Below are positions 1 to 9,422 of a stretch of DNA of 29,156 nt, piece after piece (the first letter of the stretch is position 1; each line of letters opens with the position of its first letter). The notes beneath the pieces were generated by a model. The model was given only the letters and a program-made list of their open reading frames with translations. It was not told the origin of the DNA and did not search any database. This DNA comes from Bacteroidota bacterium. Lineage in GTDB: Bacteria; Bacteroidota; Bacteroidia; Chitinophagales; Chitinophagaceae. The translations under genes and the position numbers were made by a program. The stretch spans positions 1 through 29,156 of the forward strand of contig JAEZGS010000021.1 in the NCBI GenBank assembly GCA_023437225.1, in the 5' to 3' direction.

Positions 1-913
1 TGAGGCGACTTTCCCATTCCCATAACCAAAGTGGAATGGTACCGGCCGTGGTATTTCCATAACGTTGGATGATCAGCATTACCTTTTCCTGTGAAAGCCC
101 CATCCGGTCTGCCGTTGCGTCGATGATGCGTTTGTTTGCCTGGTGTGGCACCAGCCATGCGATGTCGTCTCCTGTAAGATTATTTTTCTGCAACAACTCA
201 TAAGACACATCTGCCATACCCTTTACGGCAAACTTAAATACTGGCTGACCTTCCTGGTATATATAGTGCTCTTTTGCGGTTACCGTTTCTATCGAAGCAG
301 GCTTGAGAGATCCACCCGCTTTCATGTGCAGGTGCTGTCTGCCACTGCCATCGCTTTTTAATATAGTGTCAAGCAAGCCGTATCCTTCTTCATTAGGTTC
401 CATCAACACTGCACCTGCTCCATCACCGAAAATGATACAGGTGGTGCGATCGCTATAGTCCACAATGGCACTCATCTTATCTGCACCCACAACAACCACC
501 TTTTTGTATCGCCCGCTCTCAATAAACATGGAAGCTGTTGACACGCCGTACACGAAGCCAGAGCATGCCGCCTGCAAATCGAAACCCCACGCGTTTTTGG
601 CCCCTATCTTATCACATATAATATTTGCTGTAGCCGGGAAGGTCATATCAGGCGTTACTGTGCAACAGATAAGGCAATCAATTTCCATCGGGTCAATTCC
701 TCTCTTACGGCACAATTCCAAAACGGCAGGAACTCCAAGATCTGAAGTCGCCTTTCCATCGCCCTTCAATATTCTTCTTTCTTCAATTCCGGTTCGGGTT
801 TTAATCCACTCATCGTTGGTATCCACCATTTTCTCGAGATCGGCATTCGAAAGGATATCGTCCGGAACATATCCGCCAACTGCGGTGATCGCAGCGGTAA
901 TTTTTTGAATCAT
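1..913 (-). CDS. fabH: Beta-ketoacyl-ACP synthase III (FabH), 3' end cut by window edge
   Basis: Cytoplasmic condensing enzyme that starts type II fatty acid synthesis by joining acetyl-CoA (or a branched acyl-CoA) to malonyl-ACP. I translated the minus strand from the ATG at 913-911; about 304 residues lie in the window and the frame stays open to base 1, so roughly the last 25-30 residues are missing (family length about 330). The catalytic triad is visible: Cys117 in QAACSGF, His257 in VPHQAN and Asn287 in YGNTTAGT. The early DEWIKTRTGIEER and the IIFGDGAGAVL segments are also typical of FabH. A TATTTTTG box lies 36 nt upstream on the minus strand. The gene is divergent from ruvA. Identification is firm; primer preference cannot be read from the sequence. 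Confidence 0.96.
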   Translation of the reverse strand, partial: MIQKITAAITAVGGYVPDDILSNADLEKMVDTNDEWIKTRTGIEERRILKGDGKATSDLGVPAVLELCRKRGIDPMEIDCLICCTVTPDMTFPATANIICDKIGAKNAWGFDLQAACSGFVYGVSTASMFIESGRYKKVVVVGADKMSAIVDYSDRTTCIIFGDGAGAVLMEPNEEGYGLLDTILKSDGSGRQHLHMKAGGSLKPASIETVTAKEHYIYQEGQPVFKFAVKGMADVSYELLQKNNLTGDDIAWLVPHQANKRIIDATADRMGLSQEKVMLIIQRYGNTTAGTIPLWLWEWESRL

Positions 914-949
914 AGATATTTATTGATACTCTATTTGAGTTGCGCGGCG

Positions 950-957
950 CAAAAATA
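950..957 (-). promoter_or_regulatory. Putative -7 box for fabH
   Basis: On the minus strand this reads TATTTTTG, an exact match to the Bacteroidota -7 consensus TAnnTTTG, 36 nt before the fabH start codon. I found no TTTG -33 element at the expected spacing, so only half of the promoter is supported. Confidence 0.4.
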
Positions 958-971
958 CATGTAATTGTCCT

Positions 972-979
972 TATTTTCG
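972..979 (+). promoter_or_regulatory. Putative -7 box abutting the ruvA start
   Basis: TATTTTCG differs from TAnnTTTG at one position and ends 4 nt before the ruvA ATG. Transcription from it would start at about base 984, the A of the ATG. No -33 TTTG is present at the usual distance. It is reported because guaB, folD and the gene at 21290 show the same geometry. Confidence 0.35.
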
Positions 980-983
980 CCCC

Positions 984-1580
984 ATGATCGCTTTTGTTCA
1001 GGGCAATTTCGTGGTTAAAACGCCTTCCCTTGTTATCGTAGATGTGCATGGCGTAGGATATGAATTGCACATAAGTTTAAATACTTACTCAGAGATACAA
1101 TCGTCCGATAAGGGCATGCTGCACACATACTACCATGTCAGGGAGGATGCACACACGCTGTTTGGTTTTGCGCATGAGAGCGAAAAAATGTTGTTCATCC
1201 AATTGATCAGCGTTTCAGGTGTTGGTGCGTCCACTGCCCGAATGATGTTGTCGTCAATGAAGCCGGAAGAGATTATTCGGGCAATATCCCAGGGCAATAC
1301 CAAACTTTTGGAAAGCATCAAGGGGATCGGAAAGAAGTCGGCCGAAAGGATCGTGCTTGAATTGAAGGATAAGCTTGCAAAACAGGGGATTGCAACTCAC
1401 GCCGGTTTAAATAATATTGGGGCGCCGGTAAGCAATACATTAGAACAGGATGCGTTAAATGCACTGGTGTCTTTGGGTATCGCCAGGTCTGTTGCAGAGC
1501 AGGCGGTAATGCGCGTGATGAAGGCAGACCCGGAAGCTCGTGTCGAAGACATCATCAAGAAGGCATTAAAATCCCTATAG
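984..1580 (+). CDS. ruvA: Holliday junction branch migration complex subunit RuvA
   Basis: RuvA tetramers bind four-way DNA junctions and load the RuvB motor for branch migration in recombinational repair. The 198-residue product matches the family length. Residues 1-65 form the OB-fold domain (MIAFVQGNF start, VGYELHIS strand). Residues about 70-130 carry two helix-hairpin-helix motifs, SVSGVGASTARMM and IKGIGKKSAERIV. After a linker, residues about 150-198 form the three-helix RuvB-binding domain (DALNALVSLGIARSVAEQAV). The ATG at 984 gives the canonical N-terminus and follows a promoter-like box by 4 nt. sprA begins 46 bp downstream on the same strand with no clear promoter between, so the two may be co-transcribed. 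Confidence 0.97.
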   Translation: MIAFVQGNFVVKTPSLVIVDVHGVGYELHISLNTYSEIQSSDKGMLHTYYHVREDAHTLFGFAHESEKMLFIQLISVSGVGASTARMMLSSMKPEEIIRAISQGNTKLLESIKGIGKKSAERIVLELKDKLAKQGIATHAGLNNIGAPVSNTLEQDALNALVSLGIARSVAEQAVMRVMKADPEARVEDIIKKALKSL

Positions 1581-1588
1581 GCCTATAG
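1575..1588 (+). other. 14-bp perfect palindrome across the ruvA stop codon
   Basis: CTATAGGCCTATAG is its own reverse complement and includes the ruvA TAG stop (1578-1580). It has no loop and no following T-run, so it is not a typical intrinsic terminator. About one or two 14-bp palindromes are expected by chance in a window of this size; significance is doubtful. Confidence 0.4.
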
Positions 1589-1626
1589 AAACTATTACTA
1601 CCAAACAAACTCGTTGAGAAAGTAGA

Positions 1627-4600
1627 TTGACCCGAAAACATTACCTGGCCGGAAAGTTACTGCTTATCCTTTCCGCTGTCCTCTTTTGCTGCCTGCATCA
1701 AGCATCTGCTTTTGTACCGCCGCAACAGCCGGGCACGGGAACAGGAAATGCCGTGTCTGCTAACGATACGCTTAAATTTCCTTTGAAAGATCGACGCGGT
1801 GATCCATACTCACAACCATCGCGCAATCCATTCGATCTTAAAAATCCTCCCAATATTACAGACAGCATTGTGTATGATTTCGAAACGAATCAATACTACA
1901 TCATCGAAAAGGTTGGAAGCTTTTATTATCGCAAACCCACATACCTCACCTTTGACGAATTCCTCTATTTACAATCGCGACGTGCAGAAGCCGAGTACTT
2001 CCGTAAGAGAGCCAACATATTGAGCACTCTGAATAAAAAGAATGTTCGTCCAAGGCTGTCCGTGACAGATAATCTTTTCAATCGCATTTTCGGAAATGGC
2101 AAGATTGAGATCCGGCCACAAGGCGAAGTGAGCCTGCTGGCAGGCTACCAGGGACAAAACATCAAGAATCCGGCGTTGCCTGAACGCGCCAGAAGAAACG
2201 GTGGCTTTGATTTCGACATGAACGCAAACCTGAGTGTGATTGGAAACATCGGAGATAAACTGCGGTTGCCGATCAGTTACAACACTATGTCGAACTTCGA
2301 CTTTGAGAACCAGCTGAAATTAGACTATACCGGCACCGATGATGAGATCATAAAAAGGATAGAAGCAGGAAACGTTTCTTTTTCTTCTAAAGGAAGTTTG
2401 ATCCCCGGCGCACAGTCGCTTTTCGGAATAAAAACGCAACTACAGTTTGGAAAGCTTTTCATTACCGGTGTGCTTGCGAATCAGCGCGCGCAGCGGCAGT
2501 CGATGGGATTACAGGGTGGTGCGGCCAGTTCACTGTTTGAATTCAAGGCAAATGATTATGAAGAAAACCGGCACTTTTTGCTGGCCCAGTACTTCAGATC
2601 CAATTACAATAAAGCGATGCGCAATCTACCTGTGGTTACCTCGCAGGTTCAGATCCTTCGCATGGAAGTGTGGGTGACCAACCGAAATGGATCTACTACT
2701 GAAACACGTGATGTGGTGGGGTTGATGGATCTTGCGGAATGTCCCGCATTTAATCCATCGATCAATTGCAACCCCGGTAATCCGAATGCTTTGCCTTATA
2801 ATGATGCAAACGATCTTTACCGGCGTGTGATCAATGATCCCGCATCAAGAAGTTCATCACGCATCACCACCAAACTTGCCTCCCTTGGTTTGCGCCCGGT
2901 GCAGGACTTTGAAAAAACCTTCGCTAGAAAATTGACAGAAAGCGAGTATTATTTCAATCCTCAGGTTGGATTTCTCTCATTGAATCAACCCCTGCTACCT
3001 GATGAAGTTCTTGCTGTTGCATTTCAATACAGTTACAATGGCAAGGTATTCCAGGTAGGTGAGTTTTCGCAGGACATACCGCCCGATACAACCGTTGTTC
3101 AGGGCGGAACTCAGAAAGTCTTGTTTCTTAAACTTCTGAAGGCTACATCACAAAGGACCCAATTGCCTCTCTGGGACCTGATGATGAAAAACGTTTATTC
3201 CTTGAAGTCGAAAGATGGAAGTTATATTTCTTCTATCCAGCCCCAGGATTTCAAGCTGAATGTACTGTATGAAGAGCCAAGCCTTGGTCAAAAAAGGTTT
3301 TTGCCCGAGGGACCAAAAACCGGCGTGCCTTTGATCACTGTGTTGAACCTCGACCGGCTGAACTCGCGTAATGATCCATTACCCGACGGTGTATTCGATT
3401 ATCTTGAAGGGTTCACCGTAATATCTTCACAGGCGCGGATCATCTTTCCTTTATTGGAACCTTTTGGTCGAGACCTGGATTCAGCAGCGTTTACCGGCGC
3501 GCCACAACAAATGAAGGATCAATACGTCTTTTATCCGCTTTACGATACGATAAAAGAAATCGCAAAAACATACGCTAATCTGGATCGATACATAATTTCC
3601 GGTTATGCCAAAGGCCAGTCTACATCAGAGATATCATTGGGTGCTTTCAACGTACCGCCCGGTTCTGTAACAGTAACCGCCGGGGGACAGGTGCTTCGAG
3701 AAAATGTTGATTATACCATCGACTACAATCTGGGAACGGTACGGGTCATCAACAGCGGTATACTTAACTCAGGGGTGCCGGTTAATGTTCAGTATGAAAA
3801 CAATGCAGGATTTGGAATTCAGCAGCGAAATTTTCTCGGCTTAAGATTGGATTATATTGCTAAACAGAACGCGCGACAATCGCTCACTTTTGGAGGATCG
3901 ATGGTGCGTCTTGGTGAGCGTCCCTTTTTTACGAAGACATCTTATAATGAAGATCCGATTCGCAACACGATGTACGGATTTGATTTCAGTTACAATACCC
4001 AGTTCCCGCGTCTGACGCGCTGGTTAGATAAGCTTCCGTATTATAATACCACGGAGATGAGTACTATCCAGGCTTATGGCGAGGCTGCATTGCTTAAACC
4101 AGGCCATCCACCTCAGATCGGGCGTGGCAGTGGGGGATTGATCTTCGTCGATGACTTTGAAGGAACAAAGAATGCTATTGACCTCAGGTTTCCACTTGTA
4201 AGTTGGGGTCTCTCCTCAACGCCCGAAGGCAATGGTTTGTTCGAAGAAGCAGATGATGTGAATGAATTGTCGTACAATTTTAATCGTGCGAAACTTGCGT
4301 GGTATAATATCGAGCCCGTGCTGCAGGATCGCAGAAACACTAACAATCCCGTTCGTTCGTATGAGGACCTTACTGATCCCAGAATCAGACAGATCCGCGT
4401 AACAGAAATATATCCAAACAGGACGCCCGATCTTGGCCAGGCTCAGTTGGTTACTTTCGATATGGCGTATTACCCTGAAGAACGTGGTCCATATAATTTC
4501 GACGCAAGGGCAGGGAGCCTGACTGGCAATGGCCGACTTGCGAATCCGCGACAAAGATGGGGTGGAATTATGCGTGGGCTTGACCAGGTGGACTTCGAAA

Positions 4601-7600
4601 CAGGCAACGTGGAATTCATTGAGTTCTGGATGCAGGATCCGTTCCTTAAAAGTCCCGGTAGTACTGGCGGTCAGCTTTATTTCAACCTTGGTAATATTTC
4701 TGAAGATGTGCTGCGCGATGGAAAGCGATTTTTTGAGAATGGAATCAGCGGCGCAATCACACGTGCTCTTGAAGACACTGCAACGGTGTGGGGTAAAGTG
4801 CCTGCAAACCCTATCCAGGTAACCCAGGCTTTCAGTAATGATCCTTCAGACCGGCCCTTGCAGGACGCGGGTTTTGACGGACTCGTTGGAGATGAGGAGC
4901 GCGAGAATTATGCGCAGTATCTGCAGGCGCTCGCAAATATCTTTGGTACAAACTCAGCGGTATATCTGCAGGCGTTGAACGATCCATCAAGCGATGATTT
5001 TAAAAATTATCGCGATGCAATATATGATCAGTCGCAGACGGGCATTCTTGGCCGCTACAAAAACATCAACAACCCACAGGGCAATTCACCTGTTGCCACC
5101 GGTGATCAGCAGTTTGTATCAGCATTTACATTATATCCCGATCAGGAAGAATTCAATAGAGATAATACATTGAATGAACTTGAAGAATATTTTCAATATC
5201 GGGTTGAACTAAGACCCGCGGATCTTAATGAAGTCGGAAGGAATTATATTACCGACGTAAGAACCTTTACACCTAATGGGGGCATACAGGAAAAATGGTA
5301 TTTATTCCGTATCCCCATTGCAGAATACGAAAAGAAAGTTGGAAACATTCCCGACTTTAAATCGATACGATTCATTCGTATGTTCCTTACAGGCTTTGAG
5401 GATTCCGTTGTATTGCGTTTCGCTAAACTGGAACTCGTAAGAAATCAGTGGCGCAGATATAACTATGAACTGGATACCACTGGAACCTATGCGCAGATAC
5501 CTGCAAATACACCAACTCAGTTCAACCAGCTCGCTGTGAACATTGAAGAAAACAGTTCTCGCCGACCGATACCTTATAAAACTCCACCCAATGTTATCCG
5601 CCAGCAACAACTGAGCAACAACAACGTAAACTTATTGTTGAATGAGCAATCGCTAAGCCTGCAGATCTGCGATTTGAAGCAGGACGATGTTCGTGGTGTA
5701 TTCAAGACGATGAACCTCGACCTAAGACAATATGGTAAGTTGATGCTGTATACACATATTGAGTCTGCTGGTTTAACGGATAATCTTCGCGACAATGATA
5801 TTTATGCGATCGTTCGCATGGGTAACGATCTTGGAAATAACTACTATGAAGTAAGGATACCCTTGAGAAAAACTCCATGGGGTGCATCCGGCGACGCGGA
5901 CATCTGGCCTGAATCCAATGATCTTACATTGGATCTTAAGCAACTGGTGAAATTGAAAGTCGCAAGAAATAACGCAGTACCAACAAGCCAGTATTTTAAG
6001 CAAACTACTGCTGATGGTAAAGAGTATGCCATACTCGGTAATCCAAACCTTGGCGAGGTAAGGATATTTTTCCTTGGTATCGAAAATCGTAATAATCAAA
6101 ATGCATGTGCGGAGGTTTGGTTCAATGAATTGCGGCTTGCAGAGATCAATGAAGATGGAGGATATGCTGCATTAGGAAGGGTGGACATCAAGCTTGCCGA
6201 TCTGGGTACGGTGTATTTTTCCGGAAGTGTGCGATCCACCGGATTTGGCGGAATCGAACAACGCGTAAATGAACGCGCGCGGGAAGACTTGTCGCAGTTT
6301 GACATTGCAGCAAATCTTGAACTCGGTAAATTATTGCCTGAGAAGGCAGGGCTTTCGATACCATTTTATGCCAGCGTATCTCAAACTGTAAGTGCACCGG
6401 AATACGATCCATATGATCTTGATGTCAAGTTAAAAGACAAGCTCAGCGCGTCCCCTGCAGGCAGGAGAGATTCAATACGCAATGACGCTGTAGATAAGCG
6501 CACGATAAAGACTGTCAACTTTAGTAATGTCAGAAAAAATAATACAAGCGGAAAGAAGACGCAGTTGTGGAGCATTGAGAACATCGATCTAAGCTATTCG
6601 TACTATAAGGAAGAACAACACAATCCACTCATTGAAAATAATGAGATCGTAAGGCATCGGGCTGGGTTGGGTTATAATTATGCAGGCACACCTAAATACT
6701 GGCGACCAATAAAACCCTGGATAAAATCGAAATCAAGCTGGCTGGATTTTATTAGGGACTTCAATCTTAACCCTGTTCCATCTTTATTGAGTTTCCGTGC
6801 CGATGTGAACAGGCAATTTGGAACATTCCGTCCGAGAAATGTGGGCGGGCCAAAGCATGGGTTACCAGAAACCTTCGACAAGTATTTCACCTTCGATAGG
6901 ATATATAATCTAAGATGGGATCTTACTGAATCATTGAATCTTGATTTTTCTGCTACAAACAGGTCCTGGATCGATGAAGACTCGGGAAGGCTCGATAAGA
7001 ATGAGAAGAAAAGGATGTGGGATAATTTCTGGAAGGGTGGTCGCACCATCTCTTATGAACATACAGCGAATCTCACATATACGTTGCCGCTGGGAAAAAT
7101 TCCTGCGCTCGACTGGACATCGGTAAGACTTAGCTATAACGCCAATTATAATTTTATTGCTGCTTCTTTGATAGCAAGAACTCTGGGTAACACGCTGGTT
7201 AACGGTCAACAGAAAAATGCTACAGCGGAATTCGATCTTACAAAGTTATATAGTAAGAGCAGGTTCCTTCGTGCAGTTGAGGAAGATGGTGTTGCAGCGC
7301 AGCCGAATCAATTATCAAACGCCCCTGATACAACTGCGAAAGGACGGCGTAAGAAGCGTGATCCAAATGAACCTTTGCAATTAAACGGTGCAGTTAAGTT
7401 TGCAGGAAGATTGCTTACGTCGCTCAAGCGTGTCAGCATCAATTATACTGAAAGCGCAGGGTCGACCATCTATGGGTATACAGACAGTACAAGGGTACTC
7501 GGTATGAACCTTAATTCCAATGCGCCTGGATGGGACTATGTTTTTGGTAAAACGCCTGACACGAATTTCGTAAACAAACTTGCAAGAAAAGGTCTGTTGA

Positions 7601-8817
7601 CTGGTGATCCTGAATTCAACTACCAGAACCAACAGAACTATGAACAAACATTAAGAATAAATGCTCAATTAATACCGGTACGGGATCTTACCATCGATAT
7701 CAATCTTGATAAGACCTTTGGTAAGACGTATAGCGAATTATTCAAAGATACAATTGGCTACAGTGGACAATTTGCGCGACTAAACCCGTATAGCGCTGGT
7801 AGCTTTAGCGTAAGTTATATATCGTTCCAGACTTTGTTCGATAAGGTAAATCCTAATGAGGTCACCGAGGCATTCCTGCGGTTTCAAAATAACCGCATCG
7901 TTTTGTCGGAGCGACTGGCTAAACAAAATCCATACTGGCAAAATCTGCCAGATAATGAAAAGTTTTTAGCCGATGGTTTTTATACGGGCTATGGTAGATA
8001 TGCGCAGGATGTACTCATCCCGGCGTTCATAGCTGCATATACCAACAAGGATCCAAGATCTGTTCCGGTAATTAAACAATCCAATGCTAACGTTCGCTCC
8101 AATCCTTTTTCAGGCATCTTACCGAAACCTAACTGGCGACTAACCTACACTGGTCTTACTCGTATACCAGGCATGGAAAAAGTTTTTACTGGTGTTACCG
8201 TATCGCATGGTTATAATGGTACATTAAGCATGAACAGTTATAATTCGGCACTGCTTTTCGAAGATCCCTGGAGGGTTAGTTATCCGGGCTTCATTGATAC
8301 CCTTACTGGTAATTTTATTCCTTATTTCCTTGTACCTAACATTTCCATCACGGAAAGGTTTGAGCCAATGATCGATGTGGACATGCAGTTCGCCAATCAA
8401 CTGACAACCAGATTTGAGTATAAGAAGTCGCGGACTTTAAGTCTTAGCTTAATTGATTTTCAGTTATCAGAGGCCAGGTCAACGGAATACACAATTGGGG
8501 CCGGCTATCGAAAGAAAGGCGCTTTATCATTTATCAAGTGGAAGGGGAAGCCGCTCGAGAATGATGCCTCTTTCCGCCTGGATCTAAGTTTCCGGGATGA
8601 TGTAACTGCAAACAGCCGGCTCGATCAGCTGCAGGCTTTGCCAACAGCGGGACAGAAAGTTATTACTATAAAGCCCACAATTGACTACGTTATCAGCAAC
8701 CGGGTGAACGTGACTCTTTATTTCGAACAGAGGCGGGTTGAACCGAAAATATCTACCGCACCACCGATTACCAATACCCGGGCCGGCGTACAGATAAGGT
8801 TATCCCTTGCCCAATAA
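1627..8817 (+). CDS. sprA: T9SS outer-membrane translocon / gliding protein SprA (Sov)
   Basis: SprA (Sov in Porphyromonas) is the very large outer-membrane beta-barrel through which type IX secretion substrates leave the periplasm; in gliding species it is needed for surface display of adhesins. The 2396-residue product is close to the about 2400 known for the family. An N-terminal signal peptide (hydrophobic core about residues 9-28, ending near QASA) is followed by a family-typical early region (SYNTMSNFDFENQL, NVSFSSKGSLIPG), the segment GGLIFVDDFEGTKNAIDL near residue 840, and long beta-strand-rich stretches to a C-terminus ending RLSLAQ. The start is a TTG at 1627: an in-frame TGA lies at 1615-1617, and the first internal ATG would remove the signal peptide. 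ruvA is 46 bp upstream. No frameshift or truncation is seen. Confidence 0.96.
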   Translation: MTRKHYLAGKLLLILSAVLFCCLHQASAFVPPQQPGTGTGNAVSANDTLKFPLKDRRGDPYSQPSRNPFDLKNPPNITDSIVYDFETNQYYIIEKVGSFYYRKPTYLTFDEFLYLQSRRAEAEYFRKRANILSTLNKKNVRPRLSVTDNLFNRIFGNGKIEIRPQGEVSLLAGYQGQNIKNPALPERARRNGGFDFDMNANLSVIGNIGDKLRLPISYNTMSNFDFENQLKLDYTGTDDEIIKRIEAGNVSFSSKGSLIPGAQSLFGIKTQLQFGKLFITGVLANQRAQRQSMGLQGGAASSLFEFKANDYEENRHFLLAQYFRSNYNKAMRNLPVVTSQVQILRMEVWVTNRNGSTTETRDVVGLMDLAECPAFNPSINCNPGNPNALPYNDANDLYRRVINDPASRSSSRITTKLASLGLRPVQDFEKTFARKLTESEYYFNPQVGFLSLNQPLLPDEVLAVAFQYSYNGKVFQVGEFSQDIPPDTTVVQGGTQKVLFLKLLKATSQRTQLPLWDLMMKNVYSLKSKDGSYISSIQPQDFKLNVLYEEPSLGQKRFLPEGPKTGVPLITVLNLDRLNSRNDPLPDGVFDYLEGFTVISSQARIIFPLLEPFGRDLDSAAFTGAPQQMKDQYVFYPLYDTIKEIAKTYANLDRYIISGYAKGQSTSEISLGAFNVPPGSVTVTAGGQVLRENVDYTIDYNLGTVRVINSGILNSGVPVNVQYENNAGFGIQQRNFLGLRLDYIAKQNARQSLTFGGSMVRLGERPFFTKTSYNEDPIRNTMYGFDFSYNTQFPRLTRWLDKLPYYNTTEMSTIQAYGEAALLKPGHPPQIGRGSGGLIFVDDFEGTKNAIDLRFPLVSWGLSSTPEGNGLFEEADDVNELSYNFNRAKLAWYNIEPVLQDRRNTNNPVRSYEDLTDPRIRQIRVTEIYPNRTPDLGQAQLVTFDMAYYPEERGPYNFDARAGSLTGNGRLANPRQRWGGIMRGLDQVDFETGNVEFIEFWMQDPFLKSPGSTGGQLYFNLGNISEDVLRDGKRFFENGISGAITRALEDTATVWGKVPANPIQVTQAFSNDPSDRPLQDAGFDGLVGDEERENYAQYLQALANIFGTNSAVYLQALNDPSSDDFKNYRDAIYDQSQTGILGRYKNINNPQGNSPVATGDQQFVSAFTLYPDQEEFNRDNTLNELEEYFQYRVELRPADLNEVGRNYITDVRTFTPNGGIQEKWYLFRIPIAEYEKKVGNIPDFKSIRFIRMFLTGFEDSVVLRFAKLELVRNQWRRYNYELDTTGTYAQIPANTPTQFNQLAVNIEENSSRRPIPYKTPPNVIRQQQLSNNNVNLLLNEQSLSLQICDLKQDDVRGVFKTMNLDLRQYGKLMLYTHIESAGLTDNLRDNDIYAIVRMGNDLGNNYYEVRIPLRKTPWGASGDADIWPESNDLTLDLKQLVKLKVARNNAVPTSQYFKQTTADGKEYAILGNPNLGEVRIFFLGIENRNNQNACAEVWFNELRLAEINEDGGYAALGRVDIKLADLGTVYFSGSVRSTGFGGIEQRVNERAREDLSQFDIAANLELGKLLPEKAGLSIPFYASVSQTVSAPEYDPYDLDVKLKDKLSASPAGRRDSIRNDAVDKRTIKTVNFSNVRKNNTSGKKTQLWSIENIDLSYSYYKEEQHNPLIENNEIVRHRAGLGYNYAGTPKYWRPIKPWIKSKSSWLDFIRDFNLNPVPSLLSFRADVNRQFGTFRPRNVGGPKHGLPETFDKYFTFDRIYNLRWDLTESLNLDFSATNRSWIDEDSGRLDKNEKKRMWDNFWKGGRTISYEHTANLTYTLPLGKIPALDWTSVRLSYNANYNFIAASLIARTLGNTLVNGQQKNATAEFDLTKLYSKSRFLRAVEEDGVAAQPNQLSNAPDTTAKGRRKKRDPNEPLQLNGAVKFAGRLLTSLKRVSINYTESAGSTIYGYTDSTRVLGMNLNSNAPGWDYVFGKTPDTNFVNKLARKGLLTGDPEFNYQNQQNYEQTLRINAQLIPVRDLTIDINLDKTFGKTYSELFKDTIGYSGQFARLNPYSAGSFSVSYISFQTLFDKVNPNEVTEAFLRFQNNRIVLSERLAKQNPYWQNLPDNEKFLADGFYTGYGRYAQDVLIPAFIAAYTNKDPRSVPVIKQSNANVRSNPFSGILPKPNWRLTYTGLTRIPGMEKVFTGVTVSHGYNGTLSMNSYNSALLFEDPWRVSYPGFIDTLTGNFIPYFLVPNISITERFEPMIDVDMQFANQLTTRFEYKKSRTLSLSLIDFQLSEARSTEYTIGAGYRKKGALSFIKWKGKPLENDASFRLDLSFRDDVTANSRLDQLQALPTAGQKVITIKPTIDYVISNRVNVTLYFEQRRVEPKISTAPPITNTRAGVQIRLSLAQ

Positions 8818-8824
8818 CCGGGAA

Positions 8825-8838
8825 AAACTTTAAAGTTT
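8825..8838 (+). other. 14-bp A/T-rich perfect palindrome after sprA
   Basis: AAACTTTAAAGTTT is self-complementary and starts 7 nt after the sprA stop, before the promoter of the next gene. It could be an operator-like dyad or a chance A/T palindrome. It lacks the GC stem of an intrinsic terminator. Confidence 0.35.
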
Positions 8839-8858
8839 ATTGAAAGAATATCTATGTT

Positions 8859-8889
8859 TTTGCGTTAAAGACTGGATACGCTAATTTTG
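8859..8889 (+). promoter_or_regulatory. Near-consensus Bacteroidota promoter for the 8928 gene
   Basis: A -33 element TTTG (8859-8862, within TTTTTG) is followed after 19 bp by TAATTTTG (8882-8889), an exact match to TAnnTTTG. Transcription would start near 8894, leaving a leader of about 34 nt before the ATG at 8928. It is one of the best promoter matches in the window and uncouples the small gene from sprA. Confidence 0.75.
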
Positions 8890-8927
8890 GGAACCCTATA
8901 TCCTATCCTATAAAAAACTTAAGAGCC

Positions 8928-9419
8928 ATGAAGCGTAAGCTGAGCCTGTTAATTTGTGTGCTGTGTCTACTCTTATTTTCTCCCCAGATATATTCTCAGG
9001 ACGAAGTCCTGAAGCCGGTTAGTTGTGAATCAAATCCTTACCAGCAGTCAATCGACAGCCTAAAAAGACTTTACGGAGGCCAGGGATTCAATGTATTACG
9101 CGAAGCATCAATACAGATGGAGAGCGAATACGAAATGCCAATTGTGGTACCCATGAATGAAGGTGGCCTGTATCAATTTGTGTTTATCGGCGATCCAACG
9201 TCGCGGCTTTATGAGGTTAGGATGTTTGATTACAGCGAGCGCCAGGTTTTTTATAAAAAGCACATGTGGGGCGATGTTGATGGCAACATCATTACTTACT
9301 CATACGTTCCGAAGTTCACAGAATATCATATGATCAAGCCGGTGCAGGTGAACAAGAAACGCAAGAAAGTTTGCGGATATGTTATGCTTCTTAAAAAGAG
9401 CGGCACAGGCACTCCGTAA
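8928..9419 (+). CDS. Small exported protein of unknown function
   Basis: I do not recognise the family. The 163-residue product starts with a clear Sec signal peptide: KRK charge cluster, hydrophobic core LSLLICVLCLLLF, and likely cleavage around IYSQ at residues 21-24. The mature part of about 140 residues has a short helical-looking segment (QQSIDSLKRLYG) and then a strand-rich region with many Tyr, Phe and Val residues (GLYQFVFIGDPTSRLYEVRMFDY), ending in a basic tail (NKKRKKVCGYVMLLKK). Two cysteines remain after cleavage, near residues 33 and 148, and could form a disulfide. There is no lipobox and no transmembrane segment. It has its own strong promoter and lies 110 bp after sprA. A periplasmic or secreted location is inferred; a link to T9SS rests on position only. 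Confidence 0.8.
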   Translation: MKRKLSLLICVLCLLLFSPQIYSQDEVLKPVSCESNPYQQSIDSLKRLYGGQGFNVLREASIQMESEYEMPIVVPMNEGGLYQFVFIGDPTSRLYEVRMFDYSERQVFYKKHMWGDVDGNIITYSYVPKFTEYHMIKPVQVNKKRKKVCGYVMLLKKSGTGTP

Positions 9420-9422
9420 GAT

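Noticed and set aside
465..908. Long open frame on the plus strand opposite fabH
   Set aside because: The minus strand encodes FabH with all catalytic residues; the plus-strand translation has no domain-like features and no promoter.
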